A stretch of 64,000 nucleotides of DNA from Aphrocallistes beatrix (GCA_963281255.1 OY725488.1:7847524-7911523), one strand, 5' to 3'. Positions 54,299 to 63,450 are shown, counted from the stretch's first letter. The notes: generated by a model not told the origin, from the sequence alone. Numbers and translations: made by a program.

Positions 54299-55178
54299 AT
54301 GGCTCCTAACGTTTGGAATGATAGGTATCAAATTCGTGGCTACTGGGGCGATACCACTGCCACGCTAGATTGGTGCGAAGAAAACTACATCGTCTTGAGC
54401 TTTATCGCTGAGTTTTGGAACACGATAAGTAATATATTTCTGATATTTCCGCCTTTATTCTTGCTGTATTTTGCTATCAAACAACGAATGGACATTACTG
54501 TTATCATTGGGATCTTTTCTATATTCCTTGTGGGTGTTGGGTCTGCTTGTTTTCACGCTAGCTTGACCTACGAAACGCAGATGCTAGACGAGCTACCAAT
54601 GTTGGTGGCTGGTTCCTTCTTACTGTTCCATATGATGACGATTACATTTGTATGGCCTTCAGTTTGGAGTTTGTTTATTGCAATCGCAGTTTCGTTATTC
54701 TGTATTACTACCATTTGCACGTATTTGATTGTGAATGATCCTCTGCTCCATGAAGCAGCTTATGGATTTTTGGTGAGTTATATTTCCAATTTTGAATAAA
54801 CTAAACTCACTGTTATAACTTTACACTTGTTTCCAGATTGTCTCTTCGCTTATTGCTTCAACCTACGCAGTTTACAAGCACAAACTCTACAACGGTTCCT
54901 ACCTTTTATTCAGCGGCTATCTCCTCGCGTTAATAGCATTCGTACTATGGAACATAGACAATACATTCTGCCCTAATCTTAGGAGTGTAAGAGATGCTTC
55001 TGGAATTATGCGTCCAATCTTTGAGCTGCACGCCTGGTGGCATATTCTATGCGGGATCGGGACACACATCATTCTTATCTCCCAAATACGACTTCGGTGC
55101 TCCTACTTCAAGGTCCCTCATCGGATTTATTTCTGTTGTGGGTGCTTTCCTTATGTAAAGTTATTCCGTAAGCCTTGA
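54299..55178 (+). CDS. Alkaline ceramidase, ACER3-like (2 exons, 271 aa)
   Basis: Membrane hydrolase that splits ceramide (typically phytoceramide or long unsaturated ceramides in ACER3) into sphingoid base and fatty acid, expected in the ER/Golgi membrane. Exon 1 is 54299-54772 (158 codons), intron 54773-54836 (GTGAGT...TTTCCAG, 64 bp, phase 0), exon 2 54837-55178. The length is close to human ACER3 (267 aa). The key residues known from ACER3 are all present at a constant offset in exon 1: calcium-site Asp24, Trp25, Glu27, Asn29 and Glu38 (LDWCEEN, AEFWN). Active-site Ser82 and His86 (SACFHAS) and Asp97 (LDELPM) follow, and zinc ligands His223 and His227 (HAWWH) are in exon 2. The sequence is hydrophobic throughout, as expected for seven membrane helices. 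The ATG is the first in frame and aligns with the family N-terminus. The leader sequence TTTTCAATAG just upstream could be a splice acceptor for a 5' exon or leader. Confidence 0.95.
54773..54836 (+). other. Intron 1 of the ceramidase gene
   Basis: GT-AG intron of 64 bp: donor G|GTGAGT, acceptor TTGTTTCCAG|ATT. Removing it joins GFL to IVSSL in frame; read through, the frame ends at a stop inside the intron. Confidence 0.9.
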
Positions 55179-55283
55179 AGTATTGACTAATCATACGAGT
55201 GAGTGTAGCTTGAAAGAAATGGTGCTACTATTGTACGTATATTTAATGCTTTTTATTTTCATATATTTTACATAGCTAATTTT

Positions 55284-55289
55284 AATACA
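55284..55289 (+). terminator. Possible poly(A) signal of the ceramidase gene
   Basis: AATACA about 106 bp after the stop, a weak variant. No AATAAA is seen between the stop and the next gene, so the 3' end is uncertain. Confidence 0.25.
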
Positions 55290-55442
55290 ATGAAATGTGT
55301 TTGATATTGTCAATTTTTATTGGAACTTTCAATAATTTCCGTGACAGTTCGAATTAACGGTTGTCGACTGTATTCTTATAATGGTGTCGTAATTTGAGTT
55401 TAACTCATCTTAATCCCAATTGATATACGTACGTGATTAATT

Positions 55443-55450
55443 TATATAAA
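55443..55450 (+). promoter_or_regulatory. Candidate TATA box of the eIF3L gene
   Basis: TATATAAA lies 59-66 bp upstream of the ATG. A start of transcription about 30 bp downstream would leave a leader of roughly 30 nt. AT-rich surroundings make chance matches likely. Confidence 0.35.
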
Positions 55451-55508
55451 CAATTAAATTTCGTTTGTTTAATTAGTCATTCACTCCTTGCTAGTTGAGT
55501 TATCCTGA

Positions 55509-57452
55509 ATGGCGAGTAGAGGCAACACTAACCAGGGAACAGATCCTTATGGAAACAATGATTACTATATGGAAGGCGGTGAATCAAATGCTTTCTATGC
55601 TTCCGATTCCAGAAGAACTGATATCCATCCTGATGTTTCCGATTTTATTTTTTCCTTCATCGAGCAGATCAACGCTGTCCCCGAAGACGATGCACAGGAG
55701 AGACACCGCAAGGAGGAATTGTCTCGGCTATACAACTTCTACTATTACTTCTCAGAGAGTTTCTACCATAACTCAAGATGGCCGACAGTGGAGGATATCA
55801 GTAGATCTCTCATGATAGAAATGGAGGGCTGGCAAATATCTGTGAGTTCATTTTCAATATACGTATGCACCAGGTGTAACTGTTCATTTAGTATGGATGG
55901 TATGTAGGTATTTAAGCGACTGTATTCTGAACTGTACTCGAGACACGCTTTAGAACTAAGCGAATCGAAGGCGCCAGCATCTTCCTTCTCTTACAGTGAC
56001 TACTGTGACAGCATGGATGTGTACCTGGGGCTGTTCAACCTTCTCCTGAACGAGCAGGTCGGGGAGCCGCTGAAGCTAGACTTGCCTCTGCAATGGATTT
56101 GGGACATAATTGCTGGATTTCTGAAACACCATCAGAGCTTTCTGGTCTGGCGCTCTCAAGTTAAGATGCGCACTCTGAAGGAAAGACAGCTGTTACGAGA
56201 CTCAGACAATTTGTGGACCGTCGAGCTAGTTCTAAATGCGCTTAATACGCTTATCAGATACTCGCATATTAACGAACAGTTTGAAGCATATCACAAGACA
56301 AGAAACCCAGAGGCCACTAAAGAGGTTGGGACAACTAGATATGTTTTTCTTTAATCATGCAATTTAGCTGACTCCTGTTACTAGGCAGGAGGGAAATATG
56401 GGAGACAGCCTCTATACCGAAACCTTGGTTACTTCAGTCTGTTCGGACTCTTGGAGCTGCACACACAGTTGGGCGATTATCACGAGGGATTGCTCTCTGT
56501 GAGGAACATTCGAATCACTCACCAAACTCTCGCGCGTATGAGCATACCGCTCAGCGCCATCACTCTCGTCTACCATGCTGGATTCTGCTACTTCATGATG
56601 CGACGATTCCTGGACGTGATCCGCGTCTTCTCTGAGATCACACAGCTGTCTCACAGCTGGTCACTCGGTCAGAGCACTCAACCCGGAGATCAAATGATGA
56701 AGCAGCAGGTGGACAAGATAGTGCATAAATGCTTGCTCATACTCGCTATGATAACGCCACTCATTCCGCACGTAAGCCTCGAGTCTGCTAGTTTAGAATA
56801 ATATGGTGCGTGATTACATTTGTTATCTGTATAGAATTTCGATGATAAAACTTCAAAATCTCTCGCGCGCATGAAAAGTATAAATGAAGCGATTTTCAAA
56901 TTTCGGCTCGAGCATTTGAAGGAGACTTTCTTTCAATGCAGCCCGCATTTTCTCCCCATAGCCTCCCCTAACTACGATAACCCTGTGGACCAGAGCGAAG
57001 TTTGTATTGAGCATCAGTGGGAGGTGTTTGTGGCTGACTTCATTCCGCAGATGTTCATACCACGAGTTAAGAGTTACCTCGAATTTTACGCTTCTCTTCC
57101 TCTCACGAAACTAGCAGAATTTTTGGCTTCTGAGTACTCTGATTTCTCAGAGACAGAGGCAGAGAAATACATTGTCCCCAACCGTGTAGACAGGCTACGT
57201 TCCTTTCTTATGTGTTATAAGCACAAGATGTATTCCCCGGTTTGGGTGAGTGAATCTCCATTGGAGGGATCGCATCGCTGCGCTAATGACCTCGAGTTCT
57301 ACCTTGATGGAGATATGATCCACATCGTGGAGAAGAAGGTACGGGATCAAACTTACGAGGAATTATTTCTAGACGAAATTTTGAAGTTACGCGAACTGAG
57401 AAGCCAGCTCATCAAACCTCAAGCAACTATTCCTCTTCAGGGACAATATTAG
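55509..57452 (+). CDS. EIF3L: Eukaryotic translation initiation factor 3 subunit L (4 exons, 584 aa)
   Basis: PCI-domain subunit of the cytoplasmic eIF3 complex, which binds the 40S ribosome and promotes mRNA recruitment. Exons: 55509-55841, 55908-56324, 56385-56771 and 56835-57452 (111, 139, 129 and 205 codons); introns of 66, 60 and 63 bp, all phase 0 with GT-AG ends. The joined protein (584 aa; human 564) aligns along its length with animal eIF3L. Landmarks are RLYSELYSRH in exon 2 (human ILYKELYYRH), LPLQWIWDII, then in exon 3 KYGRQPLYRNLGYFSLFGLL and FCYFMMRRFLDVIRVF. Exon 4 has SPNYDNP and the C-terminal PCI end CYKHKM, DLEFYLDGDMIHIVEKKV. It is notably diverged between the landmarks, with an extra stretch near SDFSETEAEKYIVPNR. 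The first ATG matches the expected N-terminal length. The donor of intron 2 (GTTGGG) is weak but the alignment requires it. It lies 330 bp downstream of the ceramidase stop on the same strand. Confidence 0.93.
55842..55907 (+). other. Intron 1 of eIF3L
   Basis: 66 bp, donor TCT|GTGAGT, acceptor GGTATGTAG|GTA. Splicing joins GWQIS to VFKRLYSELY, restoring the family alignment. Confidence 0.88.
56325..56384 (+). other. Intron 2 of eIF3L
   Basis: 60 bp, donor GAG|GTTGGG (non-consensus after GT), acceptor GTTACTAG|GCA. Splicing joins PEATKE to AGGKYGRQ, matching the human PES...GEYGRH junction. An alternative acceptor at the next AG (GGCAG) would break the frame. Confidence 0.82.
56772..56834 (+). 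other. Intron 3 of eIF3L
   Basis: 63 bp, donor CAC|GTAAGC, acceptor CTGTATAG|AAT. Splicing joins PLIPH to NFDDKTSK in frame. Confidence 0.88.
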
Positions 57453-57567
57453 AATCAGAATTGTTAGTTCGAGATAGTCATAAATTAGTTTGTATTACAA
57501 TAGTTGTACTAGTATTAGGCTGAATTTTGTTATTGCGGTGCTTTATTTGAAAAAGCAAGAAAATGTG

Positions 57568-57573
57568 AATAAA
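57568..57573 (+). terminator. Candidate poly(A) signal of eIF3L
   Basis: Canonical AATAAA about 116 nt after the stop codon, in a suitable AT-rich setting. Confidence 0.55.
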
Positions 57574-58435
57574 ATTAATGTGTCTATAAGGGTAGGGATT
57601 CTGAGATTTCATTCTCAACACATTCAGTTTTTAGTTTGCCGGCTATACTATTCATAGTGGCCAACTTCTGAAATGAGTGCCTGCATTTTTCTATTTTTAC
57701 TCCATAACGGGAGTACCATAAGTGTGAGATAAATGAAATTTTGACACAAGGTGTAGACTATTTATGGGCAGACGAAGTTACTATACGATTTTTGATCCCG
57801 CACTTTGCAACAAAATGAGACACCTTTGAAAGACTGGACAGGGCGTTAACTCAGAATCCAATAATGCAAACCTATCAATTTTTACTCATGAGGTACAAAA
57901 GACAATTTTAACACATTAATTATTCATTTCACACTTTGTATTACGAATAGATTTCTATTGTTCTGGATTTAACACCCGTTACCAAATGCGTGTGAGATTG
58001 GAGATTGTGAGATTTTTTTAAAATTTTAATATTTAAATGCGTTTATTCTTTTTCATTGATTCGAGTACACAACGATTTTAAGAACCAGTTTAGACTAGAA
58101 ACTATTTGTATAGATCTCAATTATATCACACAAATATTACTGAGCTAGATTAATCATATCCATATAAGGATGATGTGGTCAAGTGGCGATGACTCATCAT
58201 AAAAATTCAAAATGTTGAATTTGCATTATTGTTATACGTGACTATGTTTCCCAAAAACATTTCCTCAAAATGTCAGAATTTTTCACACCTTAAGAGTAGC
58301 TTAACTTGAAAACGAGAAGAGATAGAGATTAGGGTACTTGAGACGAAATGTTTTTTATTCATCACAACACCTTTCTAGGTGAATATTTTCATGATCAGGT
58401 GATAATAACTCATTAATGATTGCAGCGTGTGTAAT
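57574..58435. other. Intergenic DNA between eIF3L and the foldback element
   Basis: AT-rich, without a credible coding frame. Near 58290 the string TTTTTCACACCTTAAGAG with AAAACGAG nearby resembles part of the repeat at 62305-62735 (TTTTCACACCTTTTG, AAAAACGAG), perhaps an old fragment of it. Nothing else is recognised. Confidence 0.45.
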
Positions 58436-58742
58436 AATATCATAAAGATACCCCAGTTTGCCTCCACCTTTATCAAGCAGTCGCCATCCAGACATCCCAC
58501 AAATGCGCCGGGATACAAAGTGAGTCTAGTCTGGCTCAGTTATTGCTCAAATAAGTCCCACTGTACAGGACGATACCAGGCCTCTCAACCTGTAATTTAA
58601 CTGAATCGTGTGATGGCAAGTGACAAATCGTGAGACGCGACGAGATCGTGAGTTGAGAGGCCTGCGATACTCACTTGGTATCGCGGTGCATTCGTGTGAT
58701 ATCATATCTGGTGGAGGCAAACTGGGGTATCTTTATGATATT
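58436..58742. mobile_element. Foldback (inverted-repeat) element
   Basis: The ends are a perfect inverted repeat of about 33 bp: AATATCATAAAGATACCCCA continuing GTTTGCCTCCACC on the left, and its exact complement ending at 58742. Inside, imperfect pairs continue (GATACAAAGTGAGT against GATACCAAGTGAGT in reverse complement), and near the middle AGGCCTCTCAAC faces GTTGAGAGGCCT. The whole 307 bp can fold into a long interrupted hairpin. No transposase frame and no clear target duplication are seen. It is a foldback or MITE-type element of unassigned superfamily. Confidence 0.75.
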
Positions 58743-58818
58743 TTTTCTTATTCTGGTGAGCTTTATTTCTTAACAAATCGATTAAGTGAGAAAATGTCAA
58801 ATTATTTGTTCACTTTTT

Positions 58819-59165
58819 AGTGCAGCTCCTGTAGGGAGATACCCTTGTGGCATGGACGGAGTATCTCGTCCATCCGTGCGCGCGCTACTGCAAAATCTAA
58901 CAGTCCGATTTTTACCAAATTTTGCATGTAGGAACTCCTTATGGTGTAAGTGTGTACCATCAATATTTTTTGCAAAATATCATCACTTCCGGTTTCCATT
59001 AGTGGATATTCATATTTTAACACCCACTGCAAAGCTTTGTTTAAAGATATAAGATCTCAACGGGTATTTCACAACGTAGAATCCAAGTTTCGCACTTTGA
59101 AAGTAATAATGTGAATATTTGATGAGATAAAATATTGATATATACATATTTTCACACATGATATT
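58819..59165 (+). repeat. AGTGCAGCTCC repeat, copy A (right end missing)
   Basis: Begins AGTGCAGCTCCTGTAGGGAG and matches copy B at 62305 over about 340 bp. Shared blocks are CGCGCGCTACTG, CTCCTTATGGTGTA, ACCATCAATATTTTTT, AAAATATCATCACTTCCGGT and AAGCTTTGTnTAAAGATATAAG. Similarity ends soon after ATATTTTCACAC, and the inverted right end found in copy B is absent. It has extra sequence in the first part (CCTTGTGGCATGGACGGAG) compared with B. Confidence 0.75.
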
Positions 59166-59220
59166 TTTTATAATGATTAAGGATAAAATAAGGATAAAGA
59201 AAGAAATGCTGTGTATCATG

Positions 59221-60273
59221 TAGGGTTGCAAAATTCCCGGGAATTTTCAAATGTGGAAACTTTCCGGGAATTTTGGAAACTTTCCGGAAATTTATAAGAC
59301 CTGGAAATTTCTGCATAGTGGTTAAATAAATCTGATCGTTTCCGAAGCATTTCTCTGAGGTAAATAAATTGAATTCAATTAAAACCTTTCTTTATTTGCC
59401 TCTAAATACTCAAAAAATAAAGGAAAAATGTAAAAAAATGTAAATTATACCAGTGCCGAACTGATTCAAGATGGATCAGTAATAAATGTAATACAAAATC
59501 GAATACTGTAAGTATAAGTTATCCGATTATTATATATACGTACATATAACAATCGGGAAACCTATCAAATAGTCTAACAATACGTTTCTGACTAGTCATT
59601 ACAGTCAGGATCGCTTATTATGAACCACCAGGGGACCAAAAAAATATGTTCATAATAGAGATACTTCATATTAAGCGAACTTGGTTCAATACAAATCCTA
59701 TCTAGAAAATGAGATTGGGAGCAGGAGGTTAGTTCATAATAAACGAATGTTCATATTAAGCGGGTTCATACGTAATAAGCGACCCTGACTGTATTAAGTT
59801 AAAACTGATATGAGATAAACAGAAGCTTATAGCTTATAGTCTTGGCTACAGCTCTAGTCAATAAATATCTGACAAATTTTAACCGAGTTTTATTTTACCT
59901 CATTGAAATGAAAAGTATATTGGCTATAATTGTTCTGGATCTTGTGATTCTCGTGAATGACATTACAATTCAAAATATTGAATACAAAAAATGTGGCTGG
60001 TTGGAAAATCGTATACCGAGATGCAAATTTGATGAACTTTTCATATCTACTTGCCAAATTTAAAGTATAATGGTGTAGCCAGGACAGGTCTATTGACAAA
60101 TACAAACAAACAAACAAAATAATGCATTTTAGAACTGGGCCTTATTATAGTCGGCACAGTAAAATCTTAAAAAATTTCTCATTATTAAAGAAAAACGAAA
60201 ATTCCCGAAAATTTCCAGGTCTTATAAATTCCCGGGAATATTCCCGGAAAGTTTCCCACCCTTTACAGCCCTA
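59221..60273. mobile_element. Non-autonomous hAT-type element with 8-bp target duplication
   Basis: A 1053-bp element flanked by perfect 8-bp direct repeats GTATCATG (59213-59220 and 60274-60281). The left end reads TAGGGTTGCAAAATTCCCGG; the right end in reverse complement reads TAGGGCTGTAAAGGGTGGGA. Both ends go on with AACTTTCCGGGAAT and TTATAAGACCTGGAAATTT in inverted orientation. TAGGG-type ends, subterminal repeats and an 8-bp duplication are hallmarks of the hAT superfamily. It holds no transposase; a short frame at 59842-60063 shows no transposase motif. A TA-flanked MITE is inserted in it. Confidence 0.88.
59602..59791. mobile_element. TA-flanked MITE nested in the hAT element
   Basis: A 190-bp element with inverted ends: CAGTCAGGATCGCTTATTAT on the left and, in reverse complement, CAGTCAGGGTCGCTTATTAC on the right, each followed by TGAACC within a few bases. 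TA is present on both sides (59600-59601 and 59792-59793). Internal copies of TTCATATTAAGCG occur in both halves. This fits another Tc1/mariner (pogo-like) MITE family, different from the one at 52974. It lies inside the hAT copy, so it inserted later. Confidence 0.83.
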
Positions 60274-60303
60274 GTATCATGGAATACGATCTTTTTGATT
60301 TTT

Positions 60304-60309
60304 TTTAAT
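60304..60309 (-). terminator. Candidate poly(A) signal of the MATE gene
   Basis: ATTAAA on the reverse strand, 32 nt after the stop codon, just 23 bp from the target duplication of the hAT element. Confidence 0.45.
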
Positions 60310-60340
60310 AAGTTAATAAATTAGATACAATTCAAAGTTA

Positions 60341-62179
60341 CTAATCTAAACTATAAGGACAATAAGAAGAATTAGTTGTCTGAGTAAAATTGTAAAATGG
60401 AACTGAGAAATGGAACTCCTTGAGGATGATACCGAACATTAAAATGAGGAAACACAGAATAAGCATCAGAGATTTCGATGCTAGCATAAAGTAGAGATCC
60501 TTCTTCGGAATTGATCTCCATTGAGTAGAGGAGTCGCTTTCAACTAATTTTAACTCTGGTTTTTCTAACAACCCTCCTCCATCCATCTCGTCCTGAGAGG
60601 AAAACTCTTGACTGCTAAGTCCACTGGGTTGCCTTGTTCCCCCCTCCTCGCTGCCACTATTCGATTGATCAGTCGGAACAGTCTTGTAAACTAGAGGGTC
60701 TCTCTTTGGTGACAATTTCACACTTCTCTTCTTTCCACTGAAGTTATCTGATTCAAGGCCGGCATTCTCCATAGCAGTTTGCGCACTCTTCTTCCAGTCC
60801 ATGCATAATAGGACGAGCGTGTTGCCGAATGCCTGGATGCATACACCAACACCTAGACCCACCCAGAATCCAGCCGTATACCACTTCACAACAAACGCAA
60901 TCACGAATGCCAAAGGAAGTGAAATCACCTGGTACGATATCACATTGATAATAGCTCCAAACTTCTGTTTGCCACATCCTCTAATGACCCCTCCTGCCAC
61001 ATTCTGGTACCCATCTACTATTTGGAACAATGCGACTATGATAACAGGCCATATTGACCCTGCAATAATGCATGCATCGTCAGTGAAGAGTAATGCAAAC
61101 CATTGCCGAACTGAGAACAGTATGGTGAACTGAATGCAGGCGAGAGTGAGCATCAAGGTTAGTACGAAGTAGCAGCTTCCCTTCGCATTGCTCGGCTCAT
61201 TGCTTCCTAGGAGGTTCCCCACACGGACAGTCCCTGCGATCATAAATCCGAGAGGAGCTGAATACACCACGATCGCGAAATTCATCAATACTGAGTAGAT
61301 ACCGAGTTCTACTTTCGGGTAAGGAGCTAGAGCTCCTACAGAAAAGTATCCACTCTCAAAAGAAGACCATTCAAAACACGTCATCAGCATACCAGGGATC
61401 CCGTACTTGAGATAATGGTGCCAGTCTAAAAGTGCCTCGAACCTCCAACTGCCCCATGTCTGCTTATAGAGGTGTGAAAACCGGGTGTAGAGTGTGAATC
61501 CCAAAGCCATTACATATTGAGAAGCAGTCAATGCCACAGCTGAGCCGGATATCCCGAATTTCATGTATACAACCAACAGATATTGTGCCATTACATTGAA
61601 TAGCAGACTGCATAGACTGATGGGTATCTGTGGGAAGATAAGGTTGTGAGATTGAAACAGTTTCAAACTCAAATAACTAATCTGCATAGCCGGTAGTGCA
61701 AGAGCATAGATAGACAGGAACTGTCCTGCTACCTTAGCGACCTCTGGTTCCTGATGGAGGAGGAGAAGGAGATGTTCCGTGTTGAGCCATACGGCTACTA
61801 GCGGGAAACAGATGAGAGCATGGATGAGCAGGCCTCTCTGTAAATAGAGACCGGAACGACGATACTGCTTGGCACCGTATGCTTGAGAACAGAGGGTTTC
61901 CAACGCAGTGCTAAGACCCACCGTCACTGCATTCCCTGTAACATTAGCAAAAGACAGTGCAATGCTACTACCGTCTAGATACTTGTCTTCCTTGCTGATG
62001 TGTCCAGTGAAGAAGACGCTGACGACCACTGTCAAAGAGGAAAGTGAGAAAGCGAGAGTGTTTGGTATTGCGAGTTTGGTTAAGAATAGGAATTCTTTGA
62101 CCAACCAAATAGAGAGAAGCTTGCTTACTCGAGATTTCAATTTGGGATAGAAGGAAGATGTGTTATACTGAAAGTCCAT
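60341..62179 (-). CDS. MATE-family multidrug and toxin extrusion transporter (single exon, 612 aa)
   Basis: Proton-coupled exporter of organic cations in the plasma membrane, of the SLC47 type. From the ATG at 62179 the frame is uninterrupted for 612 codons. Two MatE halves are visible (about residues 40-205 and 255-425), with family marks FFTGHIS, NVTGNAVTVGLS, CSQAYGAK, LNTEHLLLL, LALPAMQISYL, VRVGNLLG and GGVIRGCGKQKFGAI. A Ser-rich hydrophilic stretch (about 470-555) and a final hydrophobic helix (about 562-588) follow, the same C-terminal layout as vertebrate MATE1. Acidic residues of MATE1 (Glu273 and Glu278) correspond to Glu270 and Glu275 in FEWSSFESG, but the Glu300 position appears to be Asn and the Glu389 position Asp (QIVDGYQ). 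An in-frame GTG codon lies 12 codons upstream; ATG is preferred. The human gene has many introns, this one none. Confidence 0.93.
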   Translation of the reverse strand: MDFQYNTSSFYPKLKSRVSKLLSIWLVKEFLFLTKLAIPNTLAFSLSSLTVVVSVFFTGHISKEDKYLDGSSIALSFANVTGNAVTVGLSTALETLCSQAYGAKQYRRSGLYLQRGLLIHALICFPLVAVWLNTEHLLLLLHQEPEVAKVAGQFLSIYALALPAMQISYLSLKLFQSHNLIFPQIPISLCSLLFNVMAQYLLVVYMKFGISGSAVALTASQYVMALGFTLYTRFSHLYKQTWGSWRFEALLDWHHYLKYGIPGMLMTCFEWSSFESGYFSVGALAPYPKVELGIYSVLMNFAIVVYSAPLGFMIAGTVRVGNLLGSNEPSNAKGSCYFVLTLMLTLACIQFTILFSVRQWFALLFTDDACIIAGSIWPVIIVALFQIVDGYQNVAGGVIRGCGKQKFGAIINVISYQVISLPLAFVIAFVVKWYTAGFWVGLGVGVCIQAFGNTLVLLCMDWKKSAQTAMENAGLESDNFSGKKRSVKLSPKRDPLVYKTVPTDQSNSGSEEGGTRQPSGLSSQEFSSQDEMDGGGLLEKPELKLVESDSSTQWRSIPKKDLYFMLASKSLMLILCFLILMFGIILKEFHFSVPFYNFTQTTNSSYCPYSLD

Positions 62180-62216
62180 GTCACATGACTCGATTGCATT
62201 ATGTACTCGAATCACG

Positions 62217-62225
62217 CTATTTATA
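62217..62225 (-). promoter_or_regulatory. Candidate TATA box of the MATE gene
   Basis: TATAAATAG on the reverse strand, 38-46 bp upstream of the ATG at 62179. A start about 30 bp downstream would leave a leader of about 10 nt. It lies outside the neighbouring repeat copy B. Confidence 0.45.
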
Positions 62226-62304
62226 ACAGATCAAGTGCACTGATCTACTTTGATGAAAAGCTATATTTAGCTCCAATGAATACTCCATCATCTTTCGTCA
62301 TTTT

Positions 62305-62735
62305 AGTGCAGCTCCTGTAGGGAGATGTATGTATGTCCGTACGCGCGCTACTGAGAAATCTAACTGTCTCTCCTTATGGTGTAGGTGTGCACCATCAATA
62401 TTTTTTCGCAAAATATCATCACTTCCGGTTTCTATAAGTGTATATTCATATTATATTTTAAAACACCTCCACTACAAAGCTTTGTCTAAAGATATAAGTA
62501 AGATCCCAACGACTAATGTAGGATTTTTACAATGTAGAATCCGATTTTCACACCTTGAAAGTAATTATGTGAATATTTTATGTTATTAACGTATCGATAT
62601 TATCATATTTTCACACCTTTTGAAATAATTCATATTTTAAGCTAAAAACGAGTTTTCAGCGGCTCTAGTATAGAGTATTTTAATGTGTTGATTTCACATT
62701 TCACGTTTCTTCCAGTCACTTACTGGAGCTGCACT
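62305..62735 (+). mobile_element. AGTGCAGCTCC element, copy B, both ends present
   Basis: A 431-bp element starting AGTGCAGCTCCTGTAGGGAG and ending, in reverse complement, AGTGCAGCTCCAGTAAGTG, so the inverted ends share AGTGCAGCTCCnGTA. The body matches copy A at 58819 in the same orientation. No target duplication is obvious (flanks ATTTT and ATCGG), and no protein is encoded, so the class is open. It lies 126 bp upstream of the MATE start codon. Confidence 0.7.
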
Positions 62736-63402
62736 ATCGGTCTGTCGACCGACATTTTTATATTTCGTATATCTCTACAGTCCTAGTATAGAGCTAGGTT
62801 GTTGCGTGGCCTACCTTATAATAAGGCCTTTTCACTATGGAATTTTGTTCATTGATTATTTGCACAATATAGTTTGAGTTAATTAGCAAAATTAGTAATC
62901 CAGAAGTAAAGGTATAATTTAGTCTTAATAGAAATCACATTTCAAGGAAATGTGCAAGAATGCAAAATACTAAAAAAGAATATGAAAAAGGATAAGTTTT
63001 AACAAATGCATATTCAAGGAACAATAATACTTAGTATACTGTAACCAACTCAACAAGACAACGTTGTTGGTAATTTGCAGAGTAATTTGCATTTCTGCAT
63101 ATTATCATCAATAACTTTATATTGTTGGTAATCTGAAGGCATTTGTTGGTAATTTGCAGCACTCCACTAGAATCGTCAATTAATCCAAGTTCAAATCATT
63201 AATCTTATTTTGTCAATTGTACATACTGGTATAGCGACAAACAAATATCTGCCTATCTATGTTAATCCTAATTTAACTCAAAATAACATACATTTAACAT
63301 AGTTAACTTAATACCAGTTAAATTGCACATTTTAACATTGTAGTATATTTATACTAATAAACCAAATGCAAATTTCTGGACAAAAAGAAGTTACTCATCT
63401 TA
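62736..63402. other. AT-rich intergenic DNA with a short repeated motif
   Basis: No coding frame is credible. TTGTTGGTAATTTGCAG occurs at 63064-63080 and 63143-63159, and a variant TTGTTGGTAATCTGAAG at 63122-63138, all in the same orientation. The rest is unremarkable. Confidence 0.55.
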
Positions 63403-63408
63403 TTTATT
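63403..63408 (-). terminator. Candidate poly(A) signal of the right-edge gene
   Basis: AATAAA on the reverse strand about 43 nt after the stop codon at 63451. Confidence 0.5.
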
Positions 63409-63450
63409 TACAAGATAAGCATGCCGCAGCTGCTTATCTGAACTGAAATG

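Noticed and set aside
53548-54368. Frames through the two 249-bp modules as a duplicated small protein
   Set aside because: The second frame runs across the ceramidase start in the wrong frame, and the shared peptide comes only from the duplicated DNA including the GC-rich hairpin.
55178-55509. Ceramidase and eIF3L as an operon with trans-splicing
   Set aside because: They are 330 bp apart on one strand and TTGCTAG or TTCAATAG could serve as leader acceptors, but a TATA-like box precedes eIF3L and no direct evidence for a leader is available in the sequence.
59842-60063. 73-codon frame in the hAT element as a transposase remnant
   Set aside because: No DDE or hAT dimerisation motif; mostly hydrophobic low-information sequence.
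60801-61133. Forward-strand frames antisense to the MATE gene (also 61908-62150)
   Set aside because: Shadows of the long reverse-strand MATE reading frame with no independent features.
62180-62215. MATE start at the upstream in-frame GTG (624 aa)
   Set aside because: GTG starts are rare in eukaryotes, an ATG lies 12 codons downstream, and the extension would overlap the space just after the TATA-like box.
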